A DNA stretch of 42,819 nucleotides from an uncultured Allobaculum sp. (GCA_910579655.1 CAJTVE010000020.1:1-42819); one strand, 5' to 3'. Numbered from the stretch's first letter, positions 1 through 8,929 are shown. The notes: generated by a model not told the origin, from the sequence alone. Made by a program: numbers and translations.

Positions 1-47
1 AACCATAAGAGTTCCACCAGCTCACACAATCCCTCTGGATGATCTAG

Positions 48-76
48 TTGTCATTGCCATTTAATTTTGGTATGCT
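48..76 (+). promoter_or_regulatory. Sigma-A promoter of rpsD
   Basis: TTGTCA (48-53), a 17-bp spacer and TATGCT (71-76) with an extended TG two bases before the -10. Transcription would start near 83. This is the only good promoter before rpsD. Confidence 0.7.
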
Positions 77-82
77 AGTCCG

Positions 83-244
83 GCATGAATAATTAACAGC
101 ATACAAAGCCGCGGCCAAGGCGCAGCAGCGTAAGAGATGTGAGTAACAGTAAGCTGGCTGTAGAAAACATCGTCTGATGCACCCGCAGCGGAGATTTGTA
201 TCCCGTTATTGTTTTTGTCTAAAGACAATAGGAGGAAAAAATAC
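83..244 (+). promoter_or_regulatory. Long structured 5' leader of rpsD
   Basis: The predicted transcript has about 160 nt before the rpsD start. It is GC-rich around 105-150 and has a TTGTC/GACAA hairpin just before the AGGAGG at 230-235. S4 represses its own mRNA through a leader structure in several Firmicutes, so an S4-binding leader is plausible. I could not fold or align it to the known S4 leader family, so only the long leader is observed. Confidence 0.35.
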
Positions 245-853
245 ATGTCTCGTAACACAGGTTCTACCTGGAAAGTCTCCCGCCGTCTGAACTTCTCTGT
301 ATCAGAAACAGGCAAGGAGCTCGCAAGACGTCCATATGCTCCAGGTCAGCATGGAAAAACACGTCGCGTAAAACTGACTAACTACGGTATCCAGAAACAG
401 GAAAAGCAGAGAATTCGTAACGTTTATCAGCTTTCTGAAAAACAGTTTGCGAACTTATTCGAAAAAGCCAGCCGCAAAGAAGGCGCTGCTGGTGAAAACT
501 TCCTGGTAATGCTCGAAAGCCGTCTGGACAACCTCGTTTATCGTATGGGCTTCGCTCCAACTCGCCGCGCTGCCCGTCAGCTCGTTAACCATGGCCATAT
601 CCTCGTTGATGGCAAGAAAGTGGATATCCCATCCGTTGCTGTTAAACCAGGATCCATCATCGAAGTTGCTGAAAAAGATAAAAATAAATCCTTCATCGCA
701 GACGCGATCGAAGCTGCCACTGCGACTGTTGACTTCGTAGAAGTTGATAAAGACGCAAGAAAAGGTAAATACGTACGTTACCCAGAACGTAACGAACTGT
801 TCAAAGATCAGCCAATCAATGAACTGCTCGTCGTTGAGTACTACAACAGATAA
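245..853 (+). CDS. rpsD: 30S ribosomal protein S4
   Basis: A 202-residue S4, the usual length for the family. S4 binds the 5' domain of 16S rRNA early in 30S assembly and influences decoding fidelity. The protein opens MSRNTGSTWKVSRRL and carries the conserved ARRPYAPGQHG segment and the S4 RNA-binding fold around residues 90-150 (LESRLDNLVYRMGFAPTRR, then NHGHILVDGKKVDIPS). The start at 245 is chosen because AGGAGG lies 9 bases upstream and family members start here; an upstream in-frame start would add 12 non-conserved residues. The gene is alone in its unit: own promoter at 48-76 and a strong terminator directly after it. There is no alpha-operon context, which is normal for Firmicutes rpsD. 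Confidence 0.98.
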   Translation: MSRNTGSTWKVSRRLNFSVSETGKELARRPYAPGQHGKTRRVKLTNYGIQKQEKQRIRNVYQLSEKQFANLFEKASRKEGAAGENFLVMLESRLDNLVYRMGFAPTRRAARQLVNHGHILVDGKKVDIPSVAVKPGSIIEVAEKDKNKSFIADAIEAATATVDFVEVDKDARKGKYVRYPERNELFKDQPINELLVVEYYNR

Positions 854-866
854 GTTCAGCCAGTTC

Positions 867-894
867 AGAACTGCCCTCGGGCAGTTCTTTTTTT
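867..894 (+). terminator. Intrinsic terminator of rpsD
   Basis: A 9-bp GC-rich stem (AGAACTGCC/GGCAGTTCT) with a four-base loop, followed by a run of seven T. Confidence 0.9.
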
Positions 895-930
895 CATGGA
901 AATCAGAAAAGAGGGCTGATTTTCACGAAT

Positions 931-965
931 AAAAAAAGTCCGTCTGGAAGAAACGGACTTTTTTT
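931..965. terminator. Bidirectional terminator between rpsD and the SSB-like gene
   Basis: The inverted repeat AAAAAAAGTCCGT / ACGGACTTTTTTT has an A-tract on one side and a T-tract on the other, so it can end transcripts from both strands. It would stop the minus-strand gene at 1173-1499. Confidence 0.8.
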
Positions 966-1172
966 ATTCTCTTCTTTCTTTTTGCTTTCAGATCGGATAG
1001 ATCTTGGCCGGCAGTTTTGCTTTTCGTTTTTCAAAAGCTCCATTTCACTTGCCCCGGAAATATTTTCCAGACTTTTCGCCCTTCCTATAAAATCCATATC
1101 TATCTCTGCCACCTCTATATCGAAGGAAAAAACAGATCAGATTTTATCCGGTTTTTATCCGGTTATGTCCAA

Positions 1173-1499
1173 TCAGGGACAGTGAATGTACTCTATTTTT
1201 TCGGCAACCAGGTTGTAGATGCGTGCCTCCTCCTTTTCACGCTCCTTTTCATATTCGCAGCGGCTGCCTGTGATCCGGCCCCGGACGGTTACCCAGCTGC
1301 CAATCTGAGCGGTCGCACACAACGTTTCCGCAGCACCGCGCCAGACCTCGATGGAAAGCAGATCGCTTTCATAGCTGCCATGACTGTTCGCAAACGGACG
1401 CTCCACATCCAGCAGAATGTGACAGGTTTTCCAGCCGGCCGGGCTTGTCTGCAGCTGGGGCAGGGCCGCAATTCTGCCCACCAGATAGAACTGATTCAT
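1173..1499 (-). CDS. Short single-stranded-DNA-binding-like (OB-fold) protein
   Basis: 108 residues. The N-terminal MNQFYLVGRIAALPQL and the later WRGAAETLCATAQIGSWVTVRGRI match the beta-strand pattern of bacterial SSB proteins: strand 1 'N.v.L.GRl', then 'W...AE......kGs.V.v.Gri'. Full SSBs are about 150-180 residues and end in an acidic DDDIPF-type tail that recruits partners. This one stops after the OB fold and has no such tail, so it is probably an accessory SSB-like protein rather than the essential SSB. AGGAGA sits just before the ATG. It is monocistronic, with the bidirectional hairpin at 931-965 downstream. The assignment rests on motif pattern only. Confidence 0.7.
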   Translation of the reverse strand: MNQFYLVGRIAALPQLQTSPAGWKTCHILLDVERPFANSHGSYESDLLSIEVWRGAAETLCATAQIGSWVTVRGRITGSRCEYEKEREKEEARIYNLVAEKIEYIHCP

Positions 1500-1943
1500 A
1501 GTCTCTCCTTTCTTTTGAAGCTCTTCTCATATCTGGCTACAGTCTAGGCCACTGGCTGGAATTCACCAAATCAGCTATCTGGTGATAAACAATTCAAATT
1601 TCCGGTTTATCAGTGCAGATTAACCTGATAAATCCATCTTTTTTCAAAGTTATCGTCAGATAGAAAGAATCCGCTTCGAGTTTTCTTCACCTTTGATTTC
1701 TGCACCAGAAAGGGGAGCAGCAATCGAATCTGGCCGCAGATTGCAATCGAAGCCGATGTTGATGAAATGAATGTTTATACTGGAAAACCAAATCAAAAAA
1801 GCCCCTTTCTGCACTCTGGTGTTCTGACCAGAGAGAATGGGGCTGGTGGAGTTGGTTGAGTTGATGGAGCGAATAGGACTCAAGAGGCTTACGGACTGAT
1901 AACTGAGTGCTGAACGTCCAAAAGCAGGCAGACTCAAAACGGT
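1500..1943. other. Gene-poor spacer, 444 bp
   Basis: No convincing gene. The only open frame (1656-1937, minus) is serine/isoleucine-rich with no ribosome binding site. The stretch holds the terminator of the M16 operon at 1790-1844 and otherwise nothing I can identify. No tRNA cloverleaf was found. Confidence 0.6.
1790..1844 (-). terminator. Terminator of the M16 peptidase operon
   Basis: On the minus strand AGCCCC ... GGGGCT encloses a second stem (CTCTGG/CCAGAG) and is followed by TTTTTTGA. It lies about 100 bp beyond the stop of the downstream M16 gene. Confidence 0.7.
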
Positions 1944-3254
1944 CTAGCTGTTTTTTGCTTCCGATTGGACAGACTCCAGACTGAAGTCAGCTTTAAGTGG
2001 ATGGATGATGGTATGGCTGATCTGCGAAAAATCGAGGTCGTTGATGAAGTTGGTGACATCTTCAAGCGTGATGCTGTCGAGGACTTCAAGATCTTTTAAA
2101 GGATCAAACCCTTCAAAATACCCTTCGACACTCTGGAAAGCCAGCGCTTCAAAACGATCAGCCAGACGAATCGAAGAAGCTTTTTCACGGATCAGCAGAC
2201 TGTCAAAGACATCCTGACTGAGCGGTTCTTTCTTTCTGAGCACTTCTTCCATGGCCCAAAGATAGGCTCTTGGATCTTCGCTCTGGGCGTAGATCAGAAT
2301 GTAGCCATGGTCACGGTTGAGATCTCCCTCCGCCCCGCTCATGCCGCCAATCAGATGGGTATCCAGCCAGGTCTGAAACTGTGGGTTCATGGAACCGAAC
2401 ATGCCATTCAGCCACAGATTCAGCATATAATCATCTCGCACAATCTGCTGACCATCTTTGCGACAGGGATTGAGTTTGACCCCCAGGCAGACATAATTGA
2501 GATCCACATCCATAGGCAGGACGAATTCTTTGCGCAGGACCTCCTCTGGTTCTTCAGGCAAAAGCCGCTCAATTGTCGAATCCAAAGCAAAGGAAGAAGG
2601 ATAGTTTGCTTCTTTTTCTTCGATGCATTTAAAGATCGGCTCCAGATCATGACCCGTGATCCCGACCAGAACAATCTGAGCCGGATCATACCAGGTCCGA
2701 TAAAAATCCTGAAGATGCTTGGCGCTCATTCCGGAAATATCTTGTGGCCGGCCAAGAATATCTTCCCGCATCGGATGATTGACGTAGAGCGATTTGAAAG
2801 TCTCATTGAGCAGTCTGGATTCCGGTTCCTGCTCGTATTGGGAATATTCACTTAAAATGATGCCCTTTTCCTTATTGACGCTTTCCTCTGAGATTTCAAG
2901 ATTCTGAACAAAGTCAATCAGAAGTTTTAAGGGTTCAAAGGGATCGGCATTCGTCCAGACGTAGTAACAGGTTTCATCATAGCTGGTACAGGCATTGGTC
3001 TTGGCACGGACTCTTGCCAGCGGGTACGTGACATCTTCCCCATTGAGGCGGAACATCTGGTGTTCAAGATAGTGGGCACACCCCATTGGATGTTTGATGA
3101 TCTGGCCATTGATCTGATCCGTAATGTTGGTTCCTCCAGCCGGAATACCGATCATGAACAGAGATTTGGAAAAGTCTTCCTTATGCATCAGGATGACTTT
3201 CATCCCGTTGGGTAAAGTTCTGATCTGACGTTCAAGCGGTAATCGTTTACTCAT
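1944..3254 (-). CDS. M16 family zinc peptidase, YmfH-like
   Basis: 436 residues, the active member of an M16 (insulinase/pitrilysin fold) pair. The inverted zinc motif HYLEH is at residues 61-65 and the third ligand is Glu136 in the segment KEKGIILSEY, at the spacing expected for M16. The start at 3254 is chosen because AAGGAGG lies 11 bases upstream and the family begins near here; a longer frame from a GTG at 3332 would add 26 residues inside the preceding gene. It overlaps the upstream M16 gene by 8 bp, so the two are translationally coupled. In Bacillus the equivalent pair is YmfF/YmfH, an active plus a degenerate subunit. The substrate is not known from sequence. Confidence 0.9.
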   Translation of the reverse strand: MSKRLPLERQIRTLPNGMKVILMHKEDFSKSLFMIGIPAGGTNITDQINGQIIKHPMGCAHYLEHQMFRLNGEDVTYPLARVRAKTNACTSYDETCYYVWTNADPFEPLKLLIDFVQNLEISEESVNKEKGIILSEYSQYEQEPESRLLNETFKSLYVNHPMREDILGRPQDISGMSAKHLQDFYRTWYDPAQIVLVGITGHDLEPIFKCIEEKEANYPSSFALDSTIERLLPEEPEEVLRKEFVLPMDVDLNYVCLGVKLNPCRKDGQQIVRDDYMLNLWLNGMFGSMNPQFQTWLDTHLIGGMSGAEGDLNRDHGYILIYAQSEDPRAYLWAMEEVLRKKEPLSQDVFDSLLIREKASSIRLADRFEALAFQSVEGYFEGFDPLKDLEVLDSITLEDVTNFINDLDFSQISHTIIHPLKADFSLESVQSEAKNS

Positions 3255-4455
3255 CGGCTTCGACCTCCTTTTGAACCAGTTCCGCACTGGCCGCCAGTTT
3301 GAGCTTGGCTGCCACATGGGCGACTTCTTCACGTGTCACGGCCATAACGCGTTCCATGATGGTTTCAACCCGCATTGGTCGGTTGAGAATTTCATTTAAG
3401 AACTCCTGCTCGACCATACCAAGCGGGGCATCCTTCTGACCTGCCATGTTGTCACAGATTTCGCCTTTGACCGTTTCAAAGGTTTGTTCGGAATAGTTCA
3501 TCGTCCGGACGTCTTCAATAATCTGGGCAATCAGTTTCTTGACGCCATCCAGATGATCCCGATCGGTTCCAGTTGAGATAACCAGCACCCCGTCAAAGCG
3601 GATCAGAGAACTGGAGATGGAGTAGCAGTAGGAATGTTGTTCACGGATAATCTCGAATAACAAGGAAACGGAACTGCTGCCAAGCAAGGCATTCAGGACA
3701 ATGAGCGCAAAGTATTCTGGATCTTGCGGCAGAATGCCAGTTTCATAAATCTGAACCAGTGAGCTTTGCGAAATTTCTTTTTCCAGACGGATTTCAGGTG
3801 GGTGAACAGAAGCTTTTAAAGCTCGCCATGTCGTTTGTAAAGGCTGACCGGGATAGTTGGCTTCCAGATACGCCCGGACAGAATCAGACAGAACACCGAC
3901 AACCATTGTTTCCTGTGGGAGCTCTTTTAAAGAGGCATACAGCTCTTTGATCTGGTCGAGCGTGACAGAGTCAAGATCTTCAAGATAACCCTGCATGCGG
4001 ATTTCCAGTTTTGTCCCCTTGCCGGCTGCAGCCATCGCTTCCTGCAGCGCTCTCGAATCCGGATCCTGAGCCAGCTGGCTCAGACGGTTGGAGAGCAGGT
4101 ATTTGGCTTCATTAAGATGTTCTTCTTTGAAGACGGGATGATTGAGCACCTGATCCATCATCGTCAGCACTTCCCCAGGGTAGGCCGGATCATCAATCAG
4201 ATCCGGGCGGATCCAGGAAATACGGTATTCAATCATCAGTTTGTCACCATAGCCCGTCAGACCATACCCATTGCGCAGGCCATAGGCATGAGAGGCGGCT
4301 TTGGAGACTTTTTCACGAGTGTCGTATTTTTCGGTACGCCCCGATAACATTAAGTTGAGCAGATTCCACGCGGTAATACTTTCCTTTTTTAAAGGAGCAA
4401 ACCAGCGGATGCTTATCGAATTTTCAGTAAATTTTTCTGTTTTGATTTCTTTCAT
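3247..4455 (-). CDS. M16 family peptidase-like protein, non-catalytic, YmfF-like
   Basis: 402 residues with M16 fold features (LNLMLSGRTEKYDT near the start; ALIVLNALLGSSSVSLLFEI in the second domain) but no HxxEH at the expected place, so it should be catalytically dead and act as the partner half of a clamshell heterodimer with the next gene. First gene of the two-gene operon. The ribosome binding site is weak (ATAGAG). The pairing of a degenerate with an intact M16 subunit is known for YmfF/YmfH; that these two associate is inference from the overlap. Confidence 0.87.
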   Translation of the reverse strand: MKEIKTEKFTENSISIRWFAPLKKESITAWNLLNLMLSGRTEKYDTREKVSKAASHAYGLRNGYGLTGYGDKLMIEYRISWIRPDLIDDPAYPGEVLTMMDQVLNHPVFKEEHLNEAKYLLSNRLSQLAQDPDSRALQEAMAAAGKGTKLEIRMQGYLEDLDSVTLDQIKELYASLKELPQETMVVGVLSDSVRAYLEANYPGQPLQTTWRALKASVHPPEIRLEKEISQSSLVQIYETGILPQDPEYFALIVLNALLGSSSVSLLFEIIREQHSYCYSISSSLIRFDGVLVISTGTDRDHLDGVKKLIAQIIEDVRTMNYSEQTFETVKGEICDNMAGQKDAPLGMVEQEFLNEILNRPMRVETIMERVMAVTREEVAHVAAKLKLAASAELVQKEVEADE

Positions 4456-5284
4456 GGCTCTATATGCGGATGCGATCAGCCTTTCTGATCGTCCGTTTCC
4501 TATCTTATCAGTTTCAGCAGTCTAATTCATCGTCCCACTCTTCTGTCTTCTGGTTCTATAAAATTGAAAATCAAATTTTACACCAGAGGAAAAAGCAAAA
4601 CCTAAAAAGCAGCAAAAAAGCAGCAAAAAAGGGGCAGTAAGGGGAAAAAAGAAAGCAAAAAAGTCGCTCAAACTTTGGCTGGCAGAAAGAAACAGTTTCA
4701 AGTCAGGTCAGTCTGGACCAGGATGGACCTTAAGTGGAAAGATTGCCCCACAATGGGCGTGAATTCAGAATTTACAGGCTGCTTCTGTCATACTGAACAC
4801 AACGTTGCCCACCCCTTTCCCTACACTCCCATCCATACAAACCGAATCGCCAGCCCATCAGGATCCCGCCAGTCTTTCTGTCCTGCATCCTATAACACCC
4901 ATCATTTTTGGACTGACCGCAATCTCTGATCTTCTTCAAAGAAGAGACAGAAGTCTTCCCTGTCCATGCCTCGGCAGCCTTTTGGGAGCAATCAACATGT
5001 GTCGATCCTGATGGTTCTGCGGCTGACCCTGTGGCTTTCAGGCCGAATCGTTTGGTTTTGAGCTTGCATCTTATGCCTGTTCAGTTTACGGGACTCTTTG
5101 TTTCTGAATCTGGTCAGAAAAGATTTGCCTGATTCATTTTTCTGATCAAGTATATTTGCCCAAAACCAGCCAAGCAGGACAGGCAAAGAAACCATTCGAA
5201 CGTCAAAAAGCCTATAAGACCCATAGAAGGCCTGTAAGCCTCATAATTTGGAAGAATGCCCAATTCTTCATCCCACCGCTGTTT
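4456..5284. other. Gene-free region, about 830 bp
   Basis: Only short open frames without ribosome binding sites or recognisable domains. Around 4600-4665 it has purine-rich low-complexity sequence with repeated AAAAAAGCAGC units. It must hold the promoter of the M16 operon, but I could not pick a convincing -10/-35 pair. Confidence 0.6.
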
Positions 5285-5332
5285 GCGTTTTACAAGGCTG
5301 GAAAAAGGCTGTTTTCAAGCCTTGTAAAACGC
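5285..5332. repeat. Perfect 15-bp inverted repeat
   Basis: GCGTTTTACAAGGCT (5285-5299) and its exact reverse complement (5318-5332) flank an 18-base loop that holds another GGCT. It lies just past the terminator of the wall-protein gene. It could be a second, backup terminator or a processed RNA stem. Confidence 0.7.
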
Positions 5333-5356
5333 AAAAAAGAAGCCTTGCGGCTTCTT
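5332..5356 (-). terminator. Terminator of the NlpC/P60 wall-protein gene
   Basis: On the minus strand GAAGCC-GCAA-GGCTTC is followed by TTTTTTGC. It starts about 17 bp after the stop codon. Confidence 0.85.
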
Positions 5357-5370
5357 CTGGATTTCATCAA

Positions 5371-6798
5371 TTAACGAACGTGGATATATCCGATTAAGGC
5401 ACTGGAGCAGTTGACGGAGAACATTGCGGTTGTGTAACCGTTCCATCCACCGTGTACAGCCATGCCATCACCAGCATAAACAGCAACGTGTCCGGAGTAG
5501 ATAATGATGTCACCTGGAACTGGATTGCTTGTCCAGTCACCAAGGGCAGCATAGTCTTCAGGCCAGCCATGGAAGCTGATTCCGGCAGCGGCCAGAGAGT
5601 TGGTCACTAACATCGTGCAGTCCTGGTTTACGCCGATCTGGGATAATGCAGCACCAAGGATGGTGCTTGCTTTATCGTAGGAAGGTGTTTCAACAGGAAC
5701 TTCAACAGGTGCTTCTTCAATAGGTGCCTGTTCAACAGGAATTTCTACAGGTGCCTGTTCAACTGGGACTTCAATTGGTGCCTGTTCAACTGGGACTTCA
5801 ATTGGCGCCTGTTCTTCTGGGTAGTACACATCAACAGATGGTTCTACAACTTCAGGTGTTGGATCTGGAATATATTCTTCATAGTAATCTTCTACATATC
5901 CATCTTCTACAACATCTGTGTAATCTGGAGCTGGAACTTCGGCTTCTGGAGTTGGCAGTGTGTCTTCCACTGTTGTTTCAGGAGCTGGAGTTTCAGGAAC
6001 AGGTACTGGATCTGCTTCAGGTGCGGTTTCTTCCTGAACTGGAGCAATGGAGATTACACCAGTTTCATCAATAGAATAACCATCGCGTTCACCACCGGTC
6101 ATCAGCGTGCCATCATCGTTGAAGGCATAAGTCTGACCATCGATGTCGCGGTATGCCTCTGTATTGAGCGAACCATCTTCATTGTAGTAAGTGGTTGCTC
6201 CGTTTTCGTTCTGCCAGCCAGTTCTTACGATGCCCTGGTCGTCAGTATAATAAGTCGTGCCATCCACATCCACTGTGCCGACAGCGGCTTTTCCTTCATC
6301 ATTGAAGTAGTAGCGGCTTCCTTCGATTTCTGCGAAAGTAGATTTCACAGGGTTGCCATTTTCATCCAGATAGGATTTCCCGGAGTCATCATTGACCCAG
6401 GCGTTAGCAACCTTGAAGCCTTTTTCATTATTGTAGGAACCGTCTTCAGTCCATCCGGATTCGAGTGTTCCTGTTTCCTGGAAGTTATACGTAACACCCT
6501 GAATTTCAGACTTACCAGTTAAAGCTTCGCCAGAGTTATCGAAATAATAAGTTGTATTCTCGATATTGGCCCAGCCAGTCTGCATGGAACCGTCGCTTCC
6601 AAAGTAGTATTTTTTGCCGTCAATTTCTGTCAGGCCTTTTGCTTTCTGATGATTGTCAAGAATATAGTAGCTCGTTGCTCCGTCTTCATGCCAGCCAGGC
6701 TGAACTTCGTAGGCGTGAACCGTAGAAAGCACTGGACCAAATGCACAAAGACATAAAGTAACTGCGAGGAGTTTACTGTGTTTTTCAACAAAATTCAT
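5371..6798 (-). CDS. Secreted wall-binding-repeat protein with C-terminal NlpC/P60-like hydrolase domain
   Basis: 475 residues. Residues 1-29 are a Sec signal peptide, likely cut after TVHA. Residues 30 to about 255 are tandem cell-wall-binding (choline/glucan-binding type) repeats with the G-W/YYF pattern, e.g. GKKYYFGSDGSMQTGW. Next comes an acidic proline-rich linker containing PVEQAPIEV repeats. The last ~95 residues look like NlpC/P60: a Cys in NQDCTMLV, a His in SGHVAVYAG and a third polar residue in the AVHGGWNG segment. Such enzymes cleave peptide stems of peptidoglycan. The start at 6798 has GGGAGA upstream; the longer frame to 6858 adds 20 residues that would bury the signal peptide. 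Monocistronic, with a terminator directly behind it. The substrate bond is not determined. Confidence 0.88.
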   Translation of the reverse strand: MNFVEKHSKLLAVTLCLCAFGPVLSTVHAYEVQPGWHEDGATSYYILDNHQKAKGLTEIDGKKYYFGSDGSMQTGWANIENTTYYFDNSGEALTGKSEIQGVTYNFQETGTLESGWTEDGSYNNEKGFKVANAWVNDDSGKSYLDENGNPVKSTFAEIEGSRYYFNDEGKAAVGTVDVDGTTYYTDDQGIVRTGWQNENGATTYYNEDGSLNTEAYRDIDGQTYAFNDDGTLMTGGERDGYSIDETGVISIAPVQEETAPEADPVPVPETPAPETTVEDTLPTPEAEVPAPDYTDVVEDGYVEDYYEEYIPDPTPEVVEPSVDVYYPEEQAPIEVPVEQAPIEVPVEQAPVEIPVEQAPIEEAPVEVPVETPSYDKASTILGAALSQIGVNQDCTMLVTNSLAAAGISFHGWPEDYAALGDWTSNPVPGDIIIYSGHVAVYAGDGMAVHGGWNGYTTAMFSVNCSSALIGYIHVR

Positions 6799-6910
6799 TC
6801 GGTATCTCCCTTCTTTATCGAACACAGCTAGGATAACACGACTTTTTTTTGAAGGCAAAAATCGTAAAAAAATTCTTTCGAATTTCTTAAGAATTTATAT
6901 GGCCATTTTT

Positions 6911-6947
6911 TAAAAATAGCCCTTTACTTAAAGGGCAGTTTTTTTAT
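6911..6947. terminator. Possible bidirectional terminator hairpin
   Basis: GCCCTTT/AAAGGGC with a four-base loop, followed by AGTTTTTTTATTTT on the plus strand and TATTTTTAAAAAA on the minus strand. No gene ends close to it, so which transcript it stops is unclear. Confidence 0.5.
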
Positions 6948-7384
6948 TTTTGGGATTTTATGTGAGATATCATCATTTTTAGGTTTATTTTCCCATAGGG
7001 CTGAAAACACTGTTTGTCAACGAAAAATGAGCATTTTTGCGGTTTTCCAGGGCGGTTTTCACAAAGAAAGCTCAATTTTGTTCCATCCCATACCTCTGGC
7101 ACGTCCAGCCCATTTGAAAATATCGCTCAAAAAGATATGATCAAATGTCCTCAATCCGGGATTTTTATCTTCGATGCGATAATTAAACCATCTTGAGGGT
7201 TAATAGCTATTTTTTACCGGAAGGCACAGCTTTAGAAAGCTCTTACAGAAATCTGAAGACAAACGAAAGAATTCAGAAAGAACACCAGCAGAATTTTGCA
7301 AGGAGAATCTGCTGGTATTTCATAATTCTTAACGAGTATTCTTAATAAACACTCTCTTTGTTCAAGAATCAGCAATTCATCAGC

Positions 7385-7444
7385 GCCGCTGCAAAAAAAA
7401 CAGAACGAAAACATGGGTCCATATCATTCAGGATACGGACCCAT
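7385..7444 (-). terminator. Terminator downstream of trmL
   Basis: GGGTCC(A/G)TATC inverted repeat at 7414-7441, followed on the minus strand by GTTTTCGTTCTGTTTTTTTT. It lies about 230 bp after the trmL stop. Confidence 0.55.
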
Positions 7445-7676
7445 CTCTATTTTTATCTCTATTTTATATTGAGAGGTTGATTGATTGATATATAGATTGT
7501 ATAGGCTGATTTACATAGATGGCTTGATTCAGAGAACCTATAAGAAGCAAGCCCGACTGGTTCCATATTTATATCTAACTCCAGATCTAAATCTAAACCC
7601 AATCCTTTATATGGCATATATCTGCTCGATGTCAGCTCACGCTGTCAGACCATCCTGCTTTCGTCTCTTGCAAAAT

Positions 7677-8195
7677 TCAGTCTGGGAAAGTTTCCAGGAA
7701 GTCTTCACCCTTGAGGACTTCCACCCGGCTCAGTCCCGGATAGTTCTGCTGACGCAAGGCTTCATAGACCAGAATGGCCGCGCAGTTGGACAGATTCAGG
7801 CTGCGGGCATTGGCTTTCATCGGAAGGCGCATACACGTGTCGAGATGTTCTTTGAGGATATGCTTATCGATACCGGTGCTTTCCTTGCCCAGAACGAAAT
7901 AGTATTCCTGGTCCGGATCCGAAAAATCGAATTCAGCAGGTGCTTTCTTGCCATAGCGGGTCATGAAGAAGAATTTTCCATCCGGATTGGCTTGGCGAAA
8001 CTCTTCCCAGTTTTTATGGATATGCAGATCTGCTTCTTTGATGTAATCCATTGAAGAACGGCGCAGGTATTTGTCATCAAAACTGAAGCCAAGCGGTTCA
8101 ATCAGATGCAGGCGGGAACCCGAAGCCATGCAGGTGCGAATAATATTTCCTGTATTCGCTGGAATCTCCGGTTCATATAAAACAACATGAATCAT
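7677..8195 (-). CDS. trmL: tRNA (cytidine/uridine-34 2'-O)-methyltransferase
   Basis: 172 residues, full length for this SpoU-class SAM enzyme, which methylates the ribose of the wobble base in certain leucine tRNAs. The three SpoU motifs are present: EPEIPANTGNIIRTC near the start, FVLGKESTGID, and the C-terminal MKANARSLNLSNCAAILVYE that forms part of the trefoil knot. Its ATG overlaps the rdgB stop by 4 bases (ATGA), so the two genes are translationally coupled and it is the distal gene of a two-gene operon. Confidence 0.95.
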   Translation of the reverse strand: MIHVVLYEPEIPANTGNIIRTCMASGSRLHLIEPLGFSFDDKYLRRSSMDYIKEADLHIHKNWEEFRQANPDGKFFFMTRYGKKAPAEFDFSDPDQEYYFVLGKESTGIDKHILKEHLDTCMRLPMKANARSLNLSNCAAILVYEALRQQNYPGLSRVEVLKGEDFLETFPD

Positions 8196-8779
8196 AAATT
8201 TTTCCAGTCCTTCATCAGTTGCATCAGGGCATTATGGCGATGACTGGCCGAGTTTTTTACCTCAGGGGCCACGTTAGCACTTGTGGTTTTAAAAGGCGGA
8301 TAATAGAAAATTGGATCATAGCCAAATCCATTGGCGCCTTCGATCTTATCGTTAATTTCACCTTCCATCGTGCCGCGGTAGACATGTTCCGTGCCATCTT
8401 CTTCAATCCACGCAATGGCGCAGACAAATCGGGCGGTACGATCATCTCGATCCTTTAAGGCGTCCAGAATCGCCTGATTTTTGATCTCGTAACTTGTATC
8501 TTCACCCATAAAACGAGCCGAATAGATGCCGGGTTTTTTGTCCAGCGCATCCACTTCCAGACCGGAATCATCGGACATCACGGCTTCATGAACAATATTA
8601 TGAAGCGCACGGGCTTTAATCAGGGCATTTTCTTCAAAGGTTTTCCCATCTTCGTTAATTTCAGGCTCAAGACCTGGTTCAAGATCTTTTAAAGTCAGAA
8701 CCTGAACGTCGTCGCCAAGCATGGCGGCAAATTCATCTTTTTTATGCGTATTTCCGGTTGCAATCCAGACTTTTTTCAT
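8192..8779 (-). CDS. rdgB: XTP/dITP pyrophosphatase (HAM1/RdgB)
   Basis: 195 residues. It hydrolyses non-canonical purine triphosphates (ITP, dITP, XTP) to monophosphates and so keeps them out of nucleic acids. Family signatures: WIATGNTHKKDEF at the start, EENALIKARAL, VMSDDSGLEVDAL with the catalytic acidic pair, PGIYSARFMGE, GANGFGYDPIFYYP and SHRHNALMQL at the end. The start at 8779 is chosen for its GGAGG and family length. An upstream ATG at 8845 with GGGAAG before it would add 22 residues and cannot be fully excluded. It overlaps trmL by 4 bp. Confidence 0.96.
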   Translation of the reverse strand: MKKVWIATGNTHKKDEFAAMLGDDVQVLTLKDLEPGLEPEINEDGKTFEENALIKARALHNIVHEAVMSDDSGLEVDALDKKPGIYSARFMGEDTSYEIKNQAILDALKDRDDRTARFVCAIAWIEEDGTEHVYRGTMEGEINDKIEGANGFGYDPIFYYPPFKTTSANVAPEVKNSASHRHNALMQLMKDWKNL

Positions 8780-8929
8780 GCGGACCTCCATTTTGGCAGG
8801 GATGTCTGAGTGGGTCAATGGCTGGAATTCATTATTTTCTGCCATTGCTTCCCTGCTCTAATTTCTTTACTGCTTTTTTGAGGGGAAATCAATCTTTGCG
8901 ATCAAAGTGGTGCCAATCTGCAGGCAAAC

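Larger units (their letters stand above)
6799..7676. other. Gene-free region, 878 bp
   Basis: No supported gene on either strand. It contains a hairpin at 6919-6936 flanked by A and T tracts, the trmL terminator at 7385-7444, and low-complexity stretches of repeated ATCTCTATTTT, GATTGATTGATATATAGATT and ATCTAAATCTAA between 7440 and 7600. Confidence 0.55.

Noticed and set aside
1017..1547. Plus-strand frame of 176 residues
   Set aside because: Mostly antisense to the SSB-like gene, starts inside a terminator-rich spacer, no domain recognised.
1656..1937. Minus-strand frame of 93 residues, and a possible tRNA in the same stretch
   Set aside because: The frame runs through the M16 operon terminator and has no start signal; no cloverleaf could be built.
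4675..5374. Several plus-strand frames of 67-84 residues
   Set aside because: Composition and lack of start signals look random.
5724..6074. Plus-strand frame of 116 residues, leucine/glutamine rich
   Set aside because: Antisense shadow of the repetitive linker in the wall-protein gene; no ribosome binding site.
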